This document shows positions 1-7,317 of a DNA stretch of 64,000 nt, one piece after another. The notes below the pieces were generated by a model that saw only the letters and a program-made list of their open reading frames with translations, searched no databases and was not told the DNA's origin. The position numbers were made by a program, and so were the translations under genes. The stretch is from assembly GCF_013389365.1 (NCBI RefSeq), contig NZ_JACADJ010000005.1, positions 1 to 64,000 on the forward strand, written 5' to 3'. Source of the stretch: Desulfobacter latus. Its GTDB lineage: Bacteria; Desulfobacterota; Desulfobacteria; Desulfobacterales; Desulfobacteraceae. Numbering within the stretch: the stretch's first letter is position 1; every line of letters starts with the position of its first letter.

Positions 1-490
1 GCCTTGAAAATCAACCCGATATCTGTTGGATAAGAAATATTGTTGGGTAGTACAGTGGAATCAATCAGCATAGTACTCTTATCAATAACTTTTGTAACCC
101 TTAGCAGATCGAAAATGACGGCCTCTATGGCTTCAATCCCTTTTATACCAAAGCGTTTTCGCAATTTGCTCAGGTTGCTGGGATGCATGAAAGTAGACAA
201 ATCTTCATCTGGGACATTGCAAAAGTATTGAATATACCGGTTTTCTTTAACCTGATTAACGACCGTCCGATCACTGAGCGACCGGAGTTTTAAAACAATA
301 AAAATCCCTACTATTGTCCGGATCGGGGTGCCTATACGTCCCTTGCTGTCATCATAATAGCAAGCCAGTTTGTCGATGATTCTTTGCCAGGGGATAATTT
401 GGCGTAAAATAACCAATTCATTGGTCGGATCATTAATGTTATTTTTTACCCACTCTTCACTAAAAGCTTCAGTGTTTTTTTTTCGATCAT
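1..490 (-). pseudogene. Transposase N-terminal part (DUF772/IS1182-like), cut by window edge
   Basis: Reading the minus strand from about 490 toward 1 gives about 155 residues of a transposase N-terminal region. It contains the segments IPWQRIIDKLACYYDD, RIGTPIRTIVGIFIVLK and LSTFMHPSNLSKLRKRFG, and then VIDKSTMLIDSTVLPNNISY, which looks like the first catalytic Asp region of IS5/IS1182-type DDE transposases. The protein continues beyond the window. The natural ATG (488-490) is followed by a run of nine A (475-483 on the plus strand as T9). This puts the ATG one base out of frame with the rest, so the gene is either frameshifted or uses slippage at the A-run. No in-frame ATG, GTG or TTG is seen upstream. 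Family assignment is by recognition of the N-terminal domain only. Confidence 0.6.
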
Positions 491-718
491 TTTCAATCCT
501 CTATTTATAGTTTATAAGCATAAGGGCGTTTTATTCAAGCTTTTGTACAACAGAATAGGATAGCATTCAATAGGTGCTTTAAAGCCGATAAAATAGAAAA
601 TCAGCAGATACTAAATAGACTTGATCTGAATCTGGCATTTGTTTTCAAAATTTACACCAAAATTAATAAGTAATTGAATTTATTTAATAAAAAACTATCG
701 AACCGAGGGTATTTAATT

Positions 719-1474
719 ATGAGTAAACCGGGATACGTTTACATACTTTCAAACGATGCCTATCAAGAAGATTATTACAAGATTGGCATGACCTCACGTT
801 CTCCAAGTACAAGGGCTTTTGAACTATACAATAAAAATACCGCTGTCCCAGGTAAATTTTCTGTTGAATTTTCAATAAAAGTATCTGACTGTGCTTTGGC
901 GGAGCGACAGATACACTCCCAACTCTCAACGTACCGGGTAAATAATTACCGGGAATTTTTTAAAGTCCCGATATTCAAGGCACGGCAAGTCATTATCAAA
1001 GTCTGCGAGAAAATTGATCAACCGCGACAAAAAAATGCTGTAAAAGAAGTAAAGTCAAACTCATCCGGTGCCTCGTTCTATAGATCAAAGGAATTAAACG
1101 AACAATATATTAAAGACCAAGTTGAACAAAAAAGAAAGCTACGTCTTGCTGCTGAACAACCAAACCCCACCCACGCAGAAAGTTTGCCAAAACATGTTCA
1201 CAATATCCTAAAAACTTTTCAAGTTAAAAATAGAAATGAGGCTTTTCAAGATAAAAGAGAAGTAAAGGAATGTTATTATTGCAAAAAATACTTTCAAAAA
1301 AAGGAAGGATATCTACATCCTACTGGTAAATTTGTATGCAATAAGTGTGAACATTCAATTGTTGAACCGCCTGACAATATGGATTCAAATGGAATTGTAT
1401 ATGCAGGCTTTATATTGTTTTCACTTTTTTCTCTTTTTATATTCATGCTAGTATTATTAGGTTTAATAGGATAG
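719..1474 (+). CDS. T5orf172/GIY-YIG-type nuclease-like protein with zinc ribbon and C-terminal TM
   Basis: A 251-residue protein starting MSKPGYVYILSND. The ATG at 719 is preceded by GAGGG at 705-709, so it is preferred over an upstream TTG at 674. Residues 4-90 match the T5orf172/MUG113 branch of the GIY-YIG superfamily: GYVYILSN, then YKIGMTSRSPSTRAFEL, then ALAERQIHSQL. A charged linker follows. Next is a CxxC...CxxC zinc ribbon (CYYC near residue 182, CNKC near 207), and then a hydrophobic segment of about 22 residues that should anchor the C-terminus in a membrane. The family includes phage and mobile-element nucleases and putative defence proteins; no specific role is shown here. It stands alone between a transposase fragment and a toxin-antitoxin pair, which fits an accessory gene. 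The AT-rich composition contrasts with the housekeeping genes further right. Confidence 0.6.
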   Translation: MSKPGYVYILSNDAYQEDYYKIGMTSRSPSTRAFELYNKNTAVPGKFSVEFSIKVSDCALAERQIHSQLSTYRVNNYREFFKVPIFKARQVIIKVCEKIDQPRQKNAVKEVKSNSSGASFYRSKELNEQYIKDQVEQKRKLRLAAEQPNPTHAESLPKHVHNILKTFQVKNRNEAFQDKREVKECYYCKKYFQKKEGYLHPTGKFVCNKCEHSIVEPPDNMDSNGIVYAGFILFSLFSLFIFMLVLLGLIG

Positions 1475-1511
1475 ACTATTGTTGTAATACCAAAAGGGAA
1501 ATATTGCACAA

Positions 1512-1638
1512 CAAAACGCTTGAAGGGACCGGGCTACCTGCGCGGCGTTTTGGGAGGTATATGGTTCAAGAAAGTTTTAACTTTCATCGGAGCTTTTTGG
1601 GTTTAAAGCCCGGCCCCTCAGCTCCCCGTTTTTTTTTC
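1512..1638 (+). other. Candidate structured RNA or terminator region
   Basis: This gap holds several complementary segments: AAAACGC (1514-1520) with GCGTTTT (1545-1551), GAAAGT with ACTTTC around a TTTA loop (1570-1585), and GGGACCGGGCT (1525-1535) with AGCCCGGCCCC (1607-1617, one mismatch). A T-run follows near 1630-1638. The first and third pairings would interlock as a pseudoknot, or be alternatives. It could be a small RNA ending in an intrinsic terminator, or simply the terminator of the preceding gene. No known RNA family is recognised. Confidence 0.3.
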
Positions 1639-1655
1639 CTTTAAAACAAATGCCC

Positions 1656-1692
1656 TTGACACATCATTATGATATATTTACAGTGTAAATAT
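1656..1692 (+). promoter_or_regulatory. brnTA promoter with perfect 19-bp operator palindrome
   Basis: TTGACA at 1656-1661 is followed, with 17-bp spacing, by TACAGT (1679-1684), a fair -10 match. The -10 lies inside the perfect palindrome ATATTTACA-G-TGTAAATAT at 1674-1692, whose last two bases are the first two of the toxin ATG. Known BrnTA operons are repressed by BrnA (or the BrnT-BrnA complex) binding at the promoter, so this dyad is the obvious operator. No Shine-Dalgarno sequence precedes the ATG, and the predicted transcription start falls on or next to it, so the toxin message may be leaderless. Confidence 0.6.
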
Positions 1693-1975
1693 GAACAAAT
1701 TGATTTTTGAATGGGATGACACAAAAAACAAAATCAATTTAAAGAAACACGGGGTCTCTTTTGAAGAAGCCCAAACGGTTTTCTTTGATGATAATGCAAT
1801 TGAATTTGACGACCCTGATCATTCCCTTGATGAAGAAAGATATTTGCTTTTAGGTTTTAGCCAAAGCCTTAAAATTCTGGTTGTATGCCATTGTTATCGG
1901 GGTAGTGAATCCACAATACGTATTATTTCAGCCAGGAAAGCAACTAAAAAAGAACAAAAAGCGTACTATAGGTGA
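1691..1975 (+). CDS. brnT: BrnT family toxin (type II toxin-antitoxin)
   Basis: A 94-residue protein with the BrnT (DUF497) signature: FEWDDTKNKINLKKHGVSFEEA at the N-terminus, a central DEERYLLLGFSQSLKILVVC strand pair, and the closing IRIISARKATKKEQKAYY. BrnT is a RelE-fold ribonuclease that arrests growth by cleaving RNA and is neutralised by BrnA. Length and order (toxin first, antitoxin second) are typical of the family. The stop is followed after four bases by the brnA ATG, so the two are co-transcribed. The start is the only ATG that gives the complete fold. Regulation is likely through the palindrome overlapping the promoter and start codon. Confidence 0.9.
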   Translation: MNKLIFEWDDTKNKINLKKHGVSFEEAQTVFFDDNAIEFDDPDHSLDEERYLLLGFSQSLKILVVCHCYRGSESTIRIISARKATKKEQKAYYR

Positions 1976-1979
1976 CATC

Positions 1980-2198
1980 ATGAGGAAAGAATATGATTTT
2001 GAAAACATGAAAGGGCGTAAAAATCCTTATGCGAAACACTTGAAAAAACAGGTTACCATTCGGATGAGCGTCGATATCATTGAATATTTTAAAGAACTGG
2101 CGGAAGAAACAGGCGTTCCTTATCAAAATTTAATTAATCTCTATTTACGAGATTGTGTTCAATCAAATCGTAGGCCATCGTTGACTTGGTCATCATAA
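1980..2198 (+). CDS. brnA: BrnA family antitoxin (ribbon-helix-helix/CopG-like)
   Basis: A 72-residue protein, MRKEYDFENMKGRKNPYAKH onward. The N-terminus carries the KGRKNPYAK motif seen in antitoxins paired with BrnT. It is followed by a ribbon-helix-helix-like segment, VTIRMSVDIIEYFKELAEETG, and the conserved YQNLINLYLRDCV helix. It should bind and neutralise BrnT and repress the shared promoter. The ATG at 1980 is four bases after the brnT stop; an upstream in-frame start at 1881 overlaps brnT and is not needed. The C-terminal stretch RRPSLTWSS is short and variable. The pairing with brnT makes the assignment firm. Confidence 0.85.
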   Translation: MRKEYDFENMKGRKNPYAKHLKKQVTIRMSVDIIEYFKELAEETGVPYQNLINLYLRDCVQSNRRPSLTWSS

Positions 2199-2204
2199 TT
2201 AGGA

Positions 2205-2480
2205 GAATAGGGATAGGACTCCCCATTACTGAGGAGCCCTCCCACACCACCCGGCATACGGATCTCGTACCAAGGCGGTTCGGCTGGTGTTAACAAAATC
2301 GGCTGTAGGTTATCCCACCGATTTACCGGGTTTTGTGTAGAGTCATGCTATGGAAATTTCGGCCACTGCCGCATTATTCCCATAAAATCCTTCTACTTAC
2401 TCACCACAACCATTTACCCAAGCCATTCGGCCCGGGTACCGTTCAGGCCTTCATCGGGGTGAGGCCTCCGTGATGACTGG
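2205..2480 (-). other. Noncoding remnant of a mobile element (possible group II intron tail)
   Basis: No gene is visible. The minus strand carries a GC-rich block (about 2225-2285) that includes GGTGGTGTGGGAGGGC, which resembles sequence found just after the reverse-transcriptase reading frame of bacterial group II introns. No intact domain V or reading frame is identified, so the family is uncertain; an IS end is an alternative. The 12-mer CGTGATGACTGG is tandemly duplicated at 2469-2492. Confidence 0.3.
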
Positions 2481-2490
2481 CGTGATGACT

Positions 2491-2593
2491 GGGGTCAGAG
2501 TAAAATTAAGCGTTAAATTCACTCAAGAAGGAAAAGAAAAGAGGAAGGCTGGTTGGGTGGCGGAAGCCAGAAATTTAATTTTACTCTGACCCC
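2491..2593. repeat. MITE/REP-like element with perfect 19-bp terminal inverted repeats
   Basis: GGGGTCAGAGTAAAATTAA (2491-2509) is repeated exactly in inverted orientation at 2575-2593. The 65-bp interior is purine-rich and noncoding. The size and perfect ends suggest a small non-autonomous element or a large hairpin repeat. It ends about 30 bp before the next gene. Confidence 0.6.
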
Positions 2594-2621
2594 AATTTTT
2601 ACCAATTATTAAGGTGGAAAA

Positions 2622-5600
2622 ATGAGATTGAAAAAATATTGTGCGGTTATTCTGATTCTGGTACTCCTGGTACTTCCCCGTGTGCTGGTGGCAACACAAT
2701 TAAAATCGGAGTGGGCCCCTGTCAACTATGGACAGGTCATGGCATTGGCTGCCGAAGCCGATGTCCAACGTTTTCCCAATGGCGATGTGGTAGATCTGGT
2801 CCGCAAAACCTTTGTTCGCTATCAGGCCGACGGCCGGTATGAGGAGTATTATGAAATATACGCCAAAATTTTAACTGAAAAAGGGCGCCGGCAGTTCCGA
2901 AGTGTTTCCTCCTCCTTTACCATCCCCTATAATGAAACCGAGTTCAAAGTCGTTGAAGTCATCCGCCCGGGCGGACAGCGCATTGCCGTTGACCTGACGC
3001 ACAACTCCCGGGTAACGGTTGAGCAGTCCCAGATGGCCACCAATATTTACAATCCGAACAGCCGCATCCTGAGCGTGACCCTGCCCGACGTGCAGATTGG
3101 CGATATCGTACACTTTATCATGTACGACCGCTTTGCCAAGGTCAGGGTGCCCGGCACCTTCAGTGATTTTGTAACCTTTGAGGGTGAACACCCCATTATC
3201 AGGGCTGAATATATATTGGCGGCACCCAGGAACCTGCCCCTGAAAAGCATTGCCGTCAAATCCGAGATAAAAGGATCTATCCGTTTCGACCAGGATAAAA
3301 TCAACAATGAAATCATCTACCGGTGGACAGCCCGAAACGTTCCCAGGGCCTTCAGGGAACCGGATATGCCGCCCCTTCATACCCAGGTACAGCGATTGCT
3401 GATCAGCACGCTCACAGACTGGCAGGCGCTGTCCCGGTGGTACTGGCAGCTGAGCAAGCCGGCCATTGAGGATGACACGCCTGAGATGGCAGCCAAGGTC
3501 AGGGAGATTACCGAGGGTATTGATGACCCCATGGAAAAAATACAACACATATTCCGCTGGGTATCCCAGGAAATCCGCTACCTGGGCATTACGGTTGAAA
3601 AGGAGGCACCCGGGTATGAGCCCCATCCCGTCAGCCTGACCTTCAACAGCCGGGCAGGTGTCTGCCGGGACAAGGCCGCATTGCTGGCAGCCATGCTGCG
3701 GCTGGCAGGGTTGGATGCCTATCCGGTACTCATGATGAACGGGCCCCGCAAAGATGAAGAAGTGCCCCAGCCGTACTTCAACCACGCCATCACCGCGGTG
3801 CGGCTCAATGAAGGGGAGTATGTACTCATGGATTCAACCGATGAGAACACCAAGGAACTGCTGCCGGCCTATCTCAATGACCAAAGTTATCTGGTGGCCC
3901 TGCCCCAGGGCGATACTCTGCGCACAAGTCGGGTGGAACCGGCCGAAATCAACATGATGCGGATCCGGTCCTATGGCCGTTTTGATAAAAATAACCTGCT
4001 GGTGGATACCACCCTGAGATTTGAAGGCGTCAACGATAATGCCTACCGGGGATTTTTTGCCCGTCTGGATGCACATAAGCTGCGCGGATTTTTTGAAAAA
4101 ATTATTAAACAAAGTGCGCCCACAGCTGTTCTGGAGGCATTGGCCGTCTATCCGGACAATATGCAGGACACGTCCACCCCGCTCAAGGTCCGTCTTTCCG
4201 TTAACATCAGGGATTATGCGCTTGAGGCAGGTGATATGACCGTACTGCCCGGTCTTCAGATGGGCAAGAGCCTGGGCATGCTCAATTATATTTTGGGGGA
4301 TATGGGGCTTAAAGAACGCAAGTATCCCCTGGTGACCGGGCATACCTGCGGGGTCGATGAACGACTGGAAATAGATCTGCCGGACAGGCTGCAAAAAAAC
4401 ATCAGCCTGCCCGATCCCTGTAAGGTCAGCCATGATACCCATGCCTGGCAGCAAACGACGTCTCTCGCCGACGGACGCTTGATCAGCCAGGGACGGTTTA
4501 CACTTGATGTGACGGAGTTCCAGCCAAAGGAATATGCCGTGCTGCAGGAAACCCTGGCTGCCGTTGCCGCGGCCAGGGTCCGCAAAACCGTGATCACCCC
4601 CGGGGAGAAGGACCTCACAAGCAAAAGCGACGCGGTCATCCTTGAGGATATCAACCGCTTTGAGGTGACATCGGCCGGGGACTGGACCGAAATCAAAACC
4701 CTCAAACTCAAGGTGCTCAACTATAACGGCCGCAAACGATTCGGGGATATACACATCGCCTATAATCCGGCATGGGATGCAGTTGAGGTTGAACGGGCTG
4801 CGGTAACCGCCCCTGATGGCCGGACCCAGGAGGCTTCAAAAAAAGAAATAAACCTGATGGATGCCCCCTGGGCCGGTATGGCCCCGCGCTATCCTGCGTC
4901 CAAAATTATGGTCATCAGCCTGCCGGGTATCAGCGAAGGCAGTGTGATTGACTTGACGGTACGCAAGAAAAAGACCGGGCGCCCCTTTTTCAGTATCAAC
5001 GAAAACGCGATTGTTGACCACCGACGGGGGCAAAAGACCCACCAACGCCGTTTTTATCTTTTTGCCGACGGTGTTTTCAGCAGGGATATCCCCATACTTG
5101 ACAAACAGGTTCAGGTTGTGATGCCTGCCGGTATGGCACTCCATATCAATAAAATTGATCCCGGGTCCATGATCACATCTGAGGTTAAGACCCGCCGGGA
5201 CGGTGCCCGGGAATACACATTTCACGGCACAGATATACCGGCACAACGCAATGAAACCAATATGGTGCCGGGATTCAGCCGTCATCCGGTGGTACATGCC
5301 TCCACCGGAAACCTGGAACAATTTGCCCGGCAGCTGGACCAGGCCCTGGTTAAGGCCGCCGAACCGGATCAGCCCCTGTCCGCCCTGGCCCGTGACTTGG
5401 TCAAGGATATCACGGACACCAAAGAACGCATCCGCGCCATTCGTGACCACATCTCTTTGAATATCAACCGTATTGATACCGGCATATTCGATATGCCCCG
5501 CATCTCCCAGGCCACAGCAACCCTTGAAAACGGTTACGGAAATTCCTGCGACCGGACTGTACTGCTGTTCAGCCTGCTGAAGGCGGCAGGATTCAGTCCG

Positions 5601-6485
5601 GAATTTGTGCTGCCCTCAAGCCTGCCGGCGGCAGGCGCTCTGAATGCCCCTTTTGCCGAATCACCCAGCCGGCAGCTCTATGTTGATCTGCTGGTACGGG
5701 TGAAGATCCCGGAAGGCTGGATCTACCTGGGAGACACGGACCAATATGCGGCCCTGGGCACAACCGGTTATGACGGTCACCCCGGCCTGGCACTCAAAGA
5801 GGGCCGGGAAATATTGATCCATGGGTTATCGCCGGCGTATGCCAATGGCCGGGAAACCTGTGTACGGATGGATATCAATGCAACGGGCAAGGTGCGGCTG
5901 GACATTGAGCGCCGTTACCGGGGAACGGCCTATGCCCTGTTGAACAAACGATTCAGTGAACAGACACCGGAAGAACGCCGGCGCTACCACGAGGAATTGG
6001 TCTCCGACTTTCGCATGGGGGCCCGCCCCGCAGGCAGTTATGTAACTGATTTTGACGTCTATCCGGGTGTTGAACGATTTGCTGTTGAGGTGGATGATTT
6101 TGCGGCCCGGCAGGACGAATTTGTGATTCTGGATCTCCCCTTTGTGATTCACGGCTTTGCCGGTGCTGAACGGGATGACCGGTCAAGTCCGCTATTCAGA
6201 AACAAATCCAGCAACCTGACAACCAGAATCCGTCTGCATCGTTCCGCTGACCTGGACTTTACCCAGGTGATGCCGGCTGAGAAACAGGTCATAAAAGTAC
6301 CCGGCCTGGGTCAGGTCTCCATGACCCGGGAAGTCAAGGGCCGGGTCATGACCCTTGAGCAGAAGATCACGCTGAATATGGGGGTGGTCATGCCCCAGAC
6401 CTATCCGGAACTGGTTGAGGCCCGACAAAAGGTGGCAGATGCCGCCAACCGCACCTTGATATTAAAAATACAAGGCGGTCATTGA
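2622..6485 (+). CDS. Secreted DUF3857/transglutaminase-like protein, internally duplicated
   Basis: A 1287-residue protein with an N-terminal signal peptide (MRLKKYC then a hydrophobic core to about residue 24). The first half has a DUF3857-type beta domain (about 55-250) and a transglutaminase/protease-like fold (about 285-410). Its likely triad is Cys348 (AGVCRDKAALL), His388 (YFNHAITAV) and Asp404 (LMDSTDE). The second half repeats the architecture: another DUF3857-like region (about 680-900) and a second transglutaminase-like region with Cys near 976 (NSCDRTVLLFSLLKAAG). There the expected His region reads RQLYVDLLVRV, with no His, so the second site is probably inactive. Such proteins act in the periplasm or envelope, and their substrates are mostly unknown. 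AAGGTGG at 2611-2617 is the ribosome-binding site. The gene stands alone. A near copy of its first 30 bases lies at 20969-21002. Confidence 0.8.
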   Translation: MRLKKYCAVILILVLLVLPRVLVATQLKSEWAPVNYGQVMALAAEADVQRFPNGDVVDLVRKTFVRYQADGRYEEYYEIYAKILTEKGRRQFRSVSSSFTIPYNETEFKVVEVIRPGGQRIAVDLTHNSRVTVEQSQMATNIYNPNSRILSVTLPDVQIGDIVHFIMYDRFAKVRVPGTFSDFVTFEGEHPIIRAEYILAAPRNLPLKSIAVKSEIKGSIRFDQDKINNEIIYRWTARNVPRAFREPDMPPLHTQVQRLLISTLTDWQALSRWYWQLSKPAIEDDTPEMAAKVREITEGIDDPMEKIQHIFRWVSQEIRYLGITVEKEAPGYEPHPVSLTFNSRAGVCRDKAALLAAMLRLAGLDAYPVLMMNGPRKDEEVPQPYFNHAITAVRLNEGEYVLMDSTDENTKELLPAYLNDQSYLVALPQGDTLRTSRVEPAEINMMRIRSYGRFDKNNLLVDTTLRFEGVNDNAYRGFFARLDAHKLRGFFEKIIKQSAPTAVLEALAVYPDNMQDTSTPLKVRLSVNIRDYALEAGDMTVLPGLQMGKSLGMLNYILGDMGLKERKYPLVTGHTCGVDERLEIDLPDRLQKNISLPDPCKVSHDTHAWQQTTSLADGRLISQGRFTLDVTEFQPKEYAVLQETLAAVAAARVRKTVITPGEKDLTSKSDAVILEDINRFEVTSAGDWTEIKTLKLKVLNYNGRKRFGDIHIAYNPAWDAVEVERAAVTAPDGRTQEASKKEINLMDAPWAGMAPRYPASKIMVISLPGISEGSVIDLTVRKKKTGRPFFSINENAIVDHRRGQKTHQRRFYLFADGVFSRDIPILDKQVQVVMPAGMALHINKIDPGSMITSEVKTRRDGAREYTFHGTDIPAQRNETNMVPGFSRHPVVHASTGNLEQFARQLDQALVKAAEPDQPLSALARDLVKDITDTKERIRAIRDHISLNINRIDTGIFDMPRISQATATLENGYGNSCDRTVLLFSLLKAAGFSPEFVLPSSLPAAGALNAPFAESPSRQLYVDLLVRVKIPEGWIYLGDTDQYAALGTTGYDGHPGLALKEGREILIHGLSPAYANGRETCVRMDINATGKVRLDIERRYRGTAYALLNKRFSEQTPEERRRYHEELVSDFRMGARPAGSYVTDFDVYPGVERFAVEVDDFAARQDEFVILDLPFVIHGFAGAERDDRSSPLFRNKSSNLTTRIRLHRSADLDFTQVMPAEKQVIKVPGLGQVSMTREVKGRVMTLEQKITLNMGVVMPQTYPELVEARQKVADAANRTLILKIQGGH

Positions 6486-6507
6486 AATTTCCGCTTCCCG
6501 TCTCACG

Positions 6508-6613
6508 GGATATTTGCCATAAGGAATCCGGATAGCACATATCGTGTATATTGTGCCATTTAGCCACAACATAAAGATGGTTTAGATGTAAAAAGTGCTT
6601 ATGGCAAATATCC
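6508..6613. repeat. Inverted-repeat element between two genes
   Basis: GGATATTTGCCATAAG (6508-6523) returns as its exact reverse complement at 6598-6613, enclosing about 74 bp with no reading frame. The loop is too long and lacks a T-run, so an intrinsic terminator is unlikely. A short MITE-like repeat is the simpler reading. Confidence 0.5.
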
Positions 6614-6704
6614 GGAATACAGAAATGTTATTTGACAGGGTCCACTTTGAAATGCTAAAAAAATTTGACATTTTTGTTATTCACTCTTTAAAGGAAACGA
6701 TACT

Positions 6705-7175
6705 ATGGGGTTCTCCATTTTGCTGGTTGACGATTCCAAATTTATCCGTAAAGGAATAGCAAAGGAGCTTTCCAACATTTTAGCCGATAAAACCCTGAAC
6801 TTGACAGAGGCGGCCAATGGTAAAGAAGCCCTTGAACATCTTTTTACCACCTCCTTTGACTTGGTGTTGCTGGATCTGACCATGCCGGAAAAAAATGGGT
6901 ATGAAGTGCTTGAGGCGTTGAAGGAGAAAGGCATTCGGACAAATATTATTGTGCTGACGGCGGACATTCAACCAGAGGCGGAAAAAATTGTTAAAAAACT
7001 TGGGGCTCTTGCTTACATAAAAAAAGAACGCCCGTTGAACATGAAACCCCTTCAGGATATTTTAACAAGCATAGGTATATTGTCAACTACCCCTCGGCTA
7101 AAGACCGAGGGGCTTGAAAAAGCCCCAAAGTTGACCAGTCTAAGTGCTTCGAGTACTACGTTAGATCGGAAATAG
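6705..7175 (+). CDS. cheY: CheY-like response regulator, 3' end replaced by IscB element
   Basis: A single receiver domain. MGFSILLVDDSKFIRKG carries the acidic pair (D10, D11), DLVLLDLTMPEKNGYE carries the phosphoacceptor Asp (about D57), IIVLTAD supplies the Thr, and the conserved Lys is near AYIKKERP. The true receiver ends around residue 125 (DILTSIGIL). The remaining 31 or so residues (STTPRLKTEG...) are translated from the left end of the inserted IscB element, including its terminal hairpin. The receiver fold should be intact. The neighbours are cheC and a diguanylate cyclase, from which it is now separated by about 1.6 kb of inserted DNA. It probably relays a signal to motility or c-di-GMP output, with CheC dephosphorylating it; this is inferred from context. 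Confidence 0.85.
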   Translation: MGFSILLVDDSKFIRKGIAKELSNILADKTLNLTEAANGKEALEHLFTTSFDLVLLDLTMPEKNGYEVLEALKEKGIRTNIIVLTADIQPEAEKIVKKLGALAYIKKERPLNMKPLQDILTSIGILSTTPRLKTEGLEKAPKLTSLSASSTTLDRK

Positions 7176-7317
7176 GTACCCTGGGGTGCTCGCCAGCTCC
7201 AGGTTCTACGGTAAGTGGTTAAACAGGTTTAAGGGGTTAAGCCGATGCTGCTTGCGCCAAACCCGATCATAACATTGACGAGGCAAACATTACCTTGGAA
7301 ACAAGAGGATTTTAAAA
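7082..7317 (+). ncRNA. Predicted omega-RNA (OMEGA guide RNA scaffold)
   Basis: The roughly 235 bp between the element's left end and the iscB start is noncoding and structured, as in known IscB loci, where the omega-RNA is transcribed through this interval toward the gene. Visible stems include the left-end hairpin (7090-7112), GGGGCTT/AAGCCCC (7109-7125), and complementary blocks around GGTACCCTGG and CCAGCTCCAGG. By analogy the guide is the sequence just outside the left end, here the 3' part of cheY (about 7062-7081). Boundaries are inferred from position, not from a covariance match. Confidence 0.6.

Noticed and set aside
2871-4754. Two minus-strand reading frames above 300 residues
   Set aside because: They lie fully inside the transglutaminase-like gene on the other strand and resemble no protein.
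6481-6704. Terminator for the transglutaminase gene
   Set aside because: The inverted arms are 74 bp apart with no T-run; kept as a repeat.
7090-7125. Hairpin after cheY as an intrinsic terminator
   Set aside because: There is no T-run, the stem matches the IscB element's other end and the orphan end at 58601, and it is inside the cheY frame. It is a transposon end.
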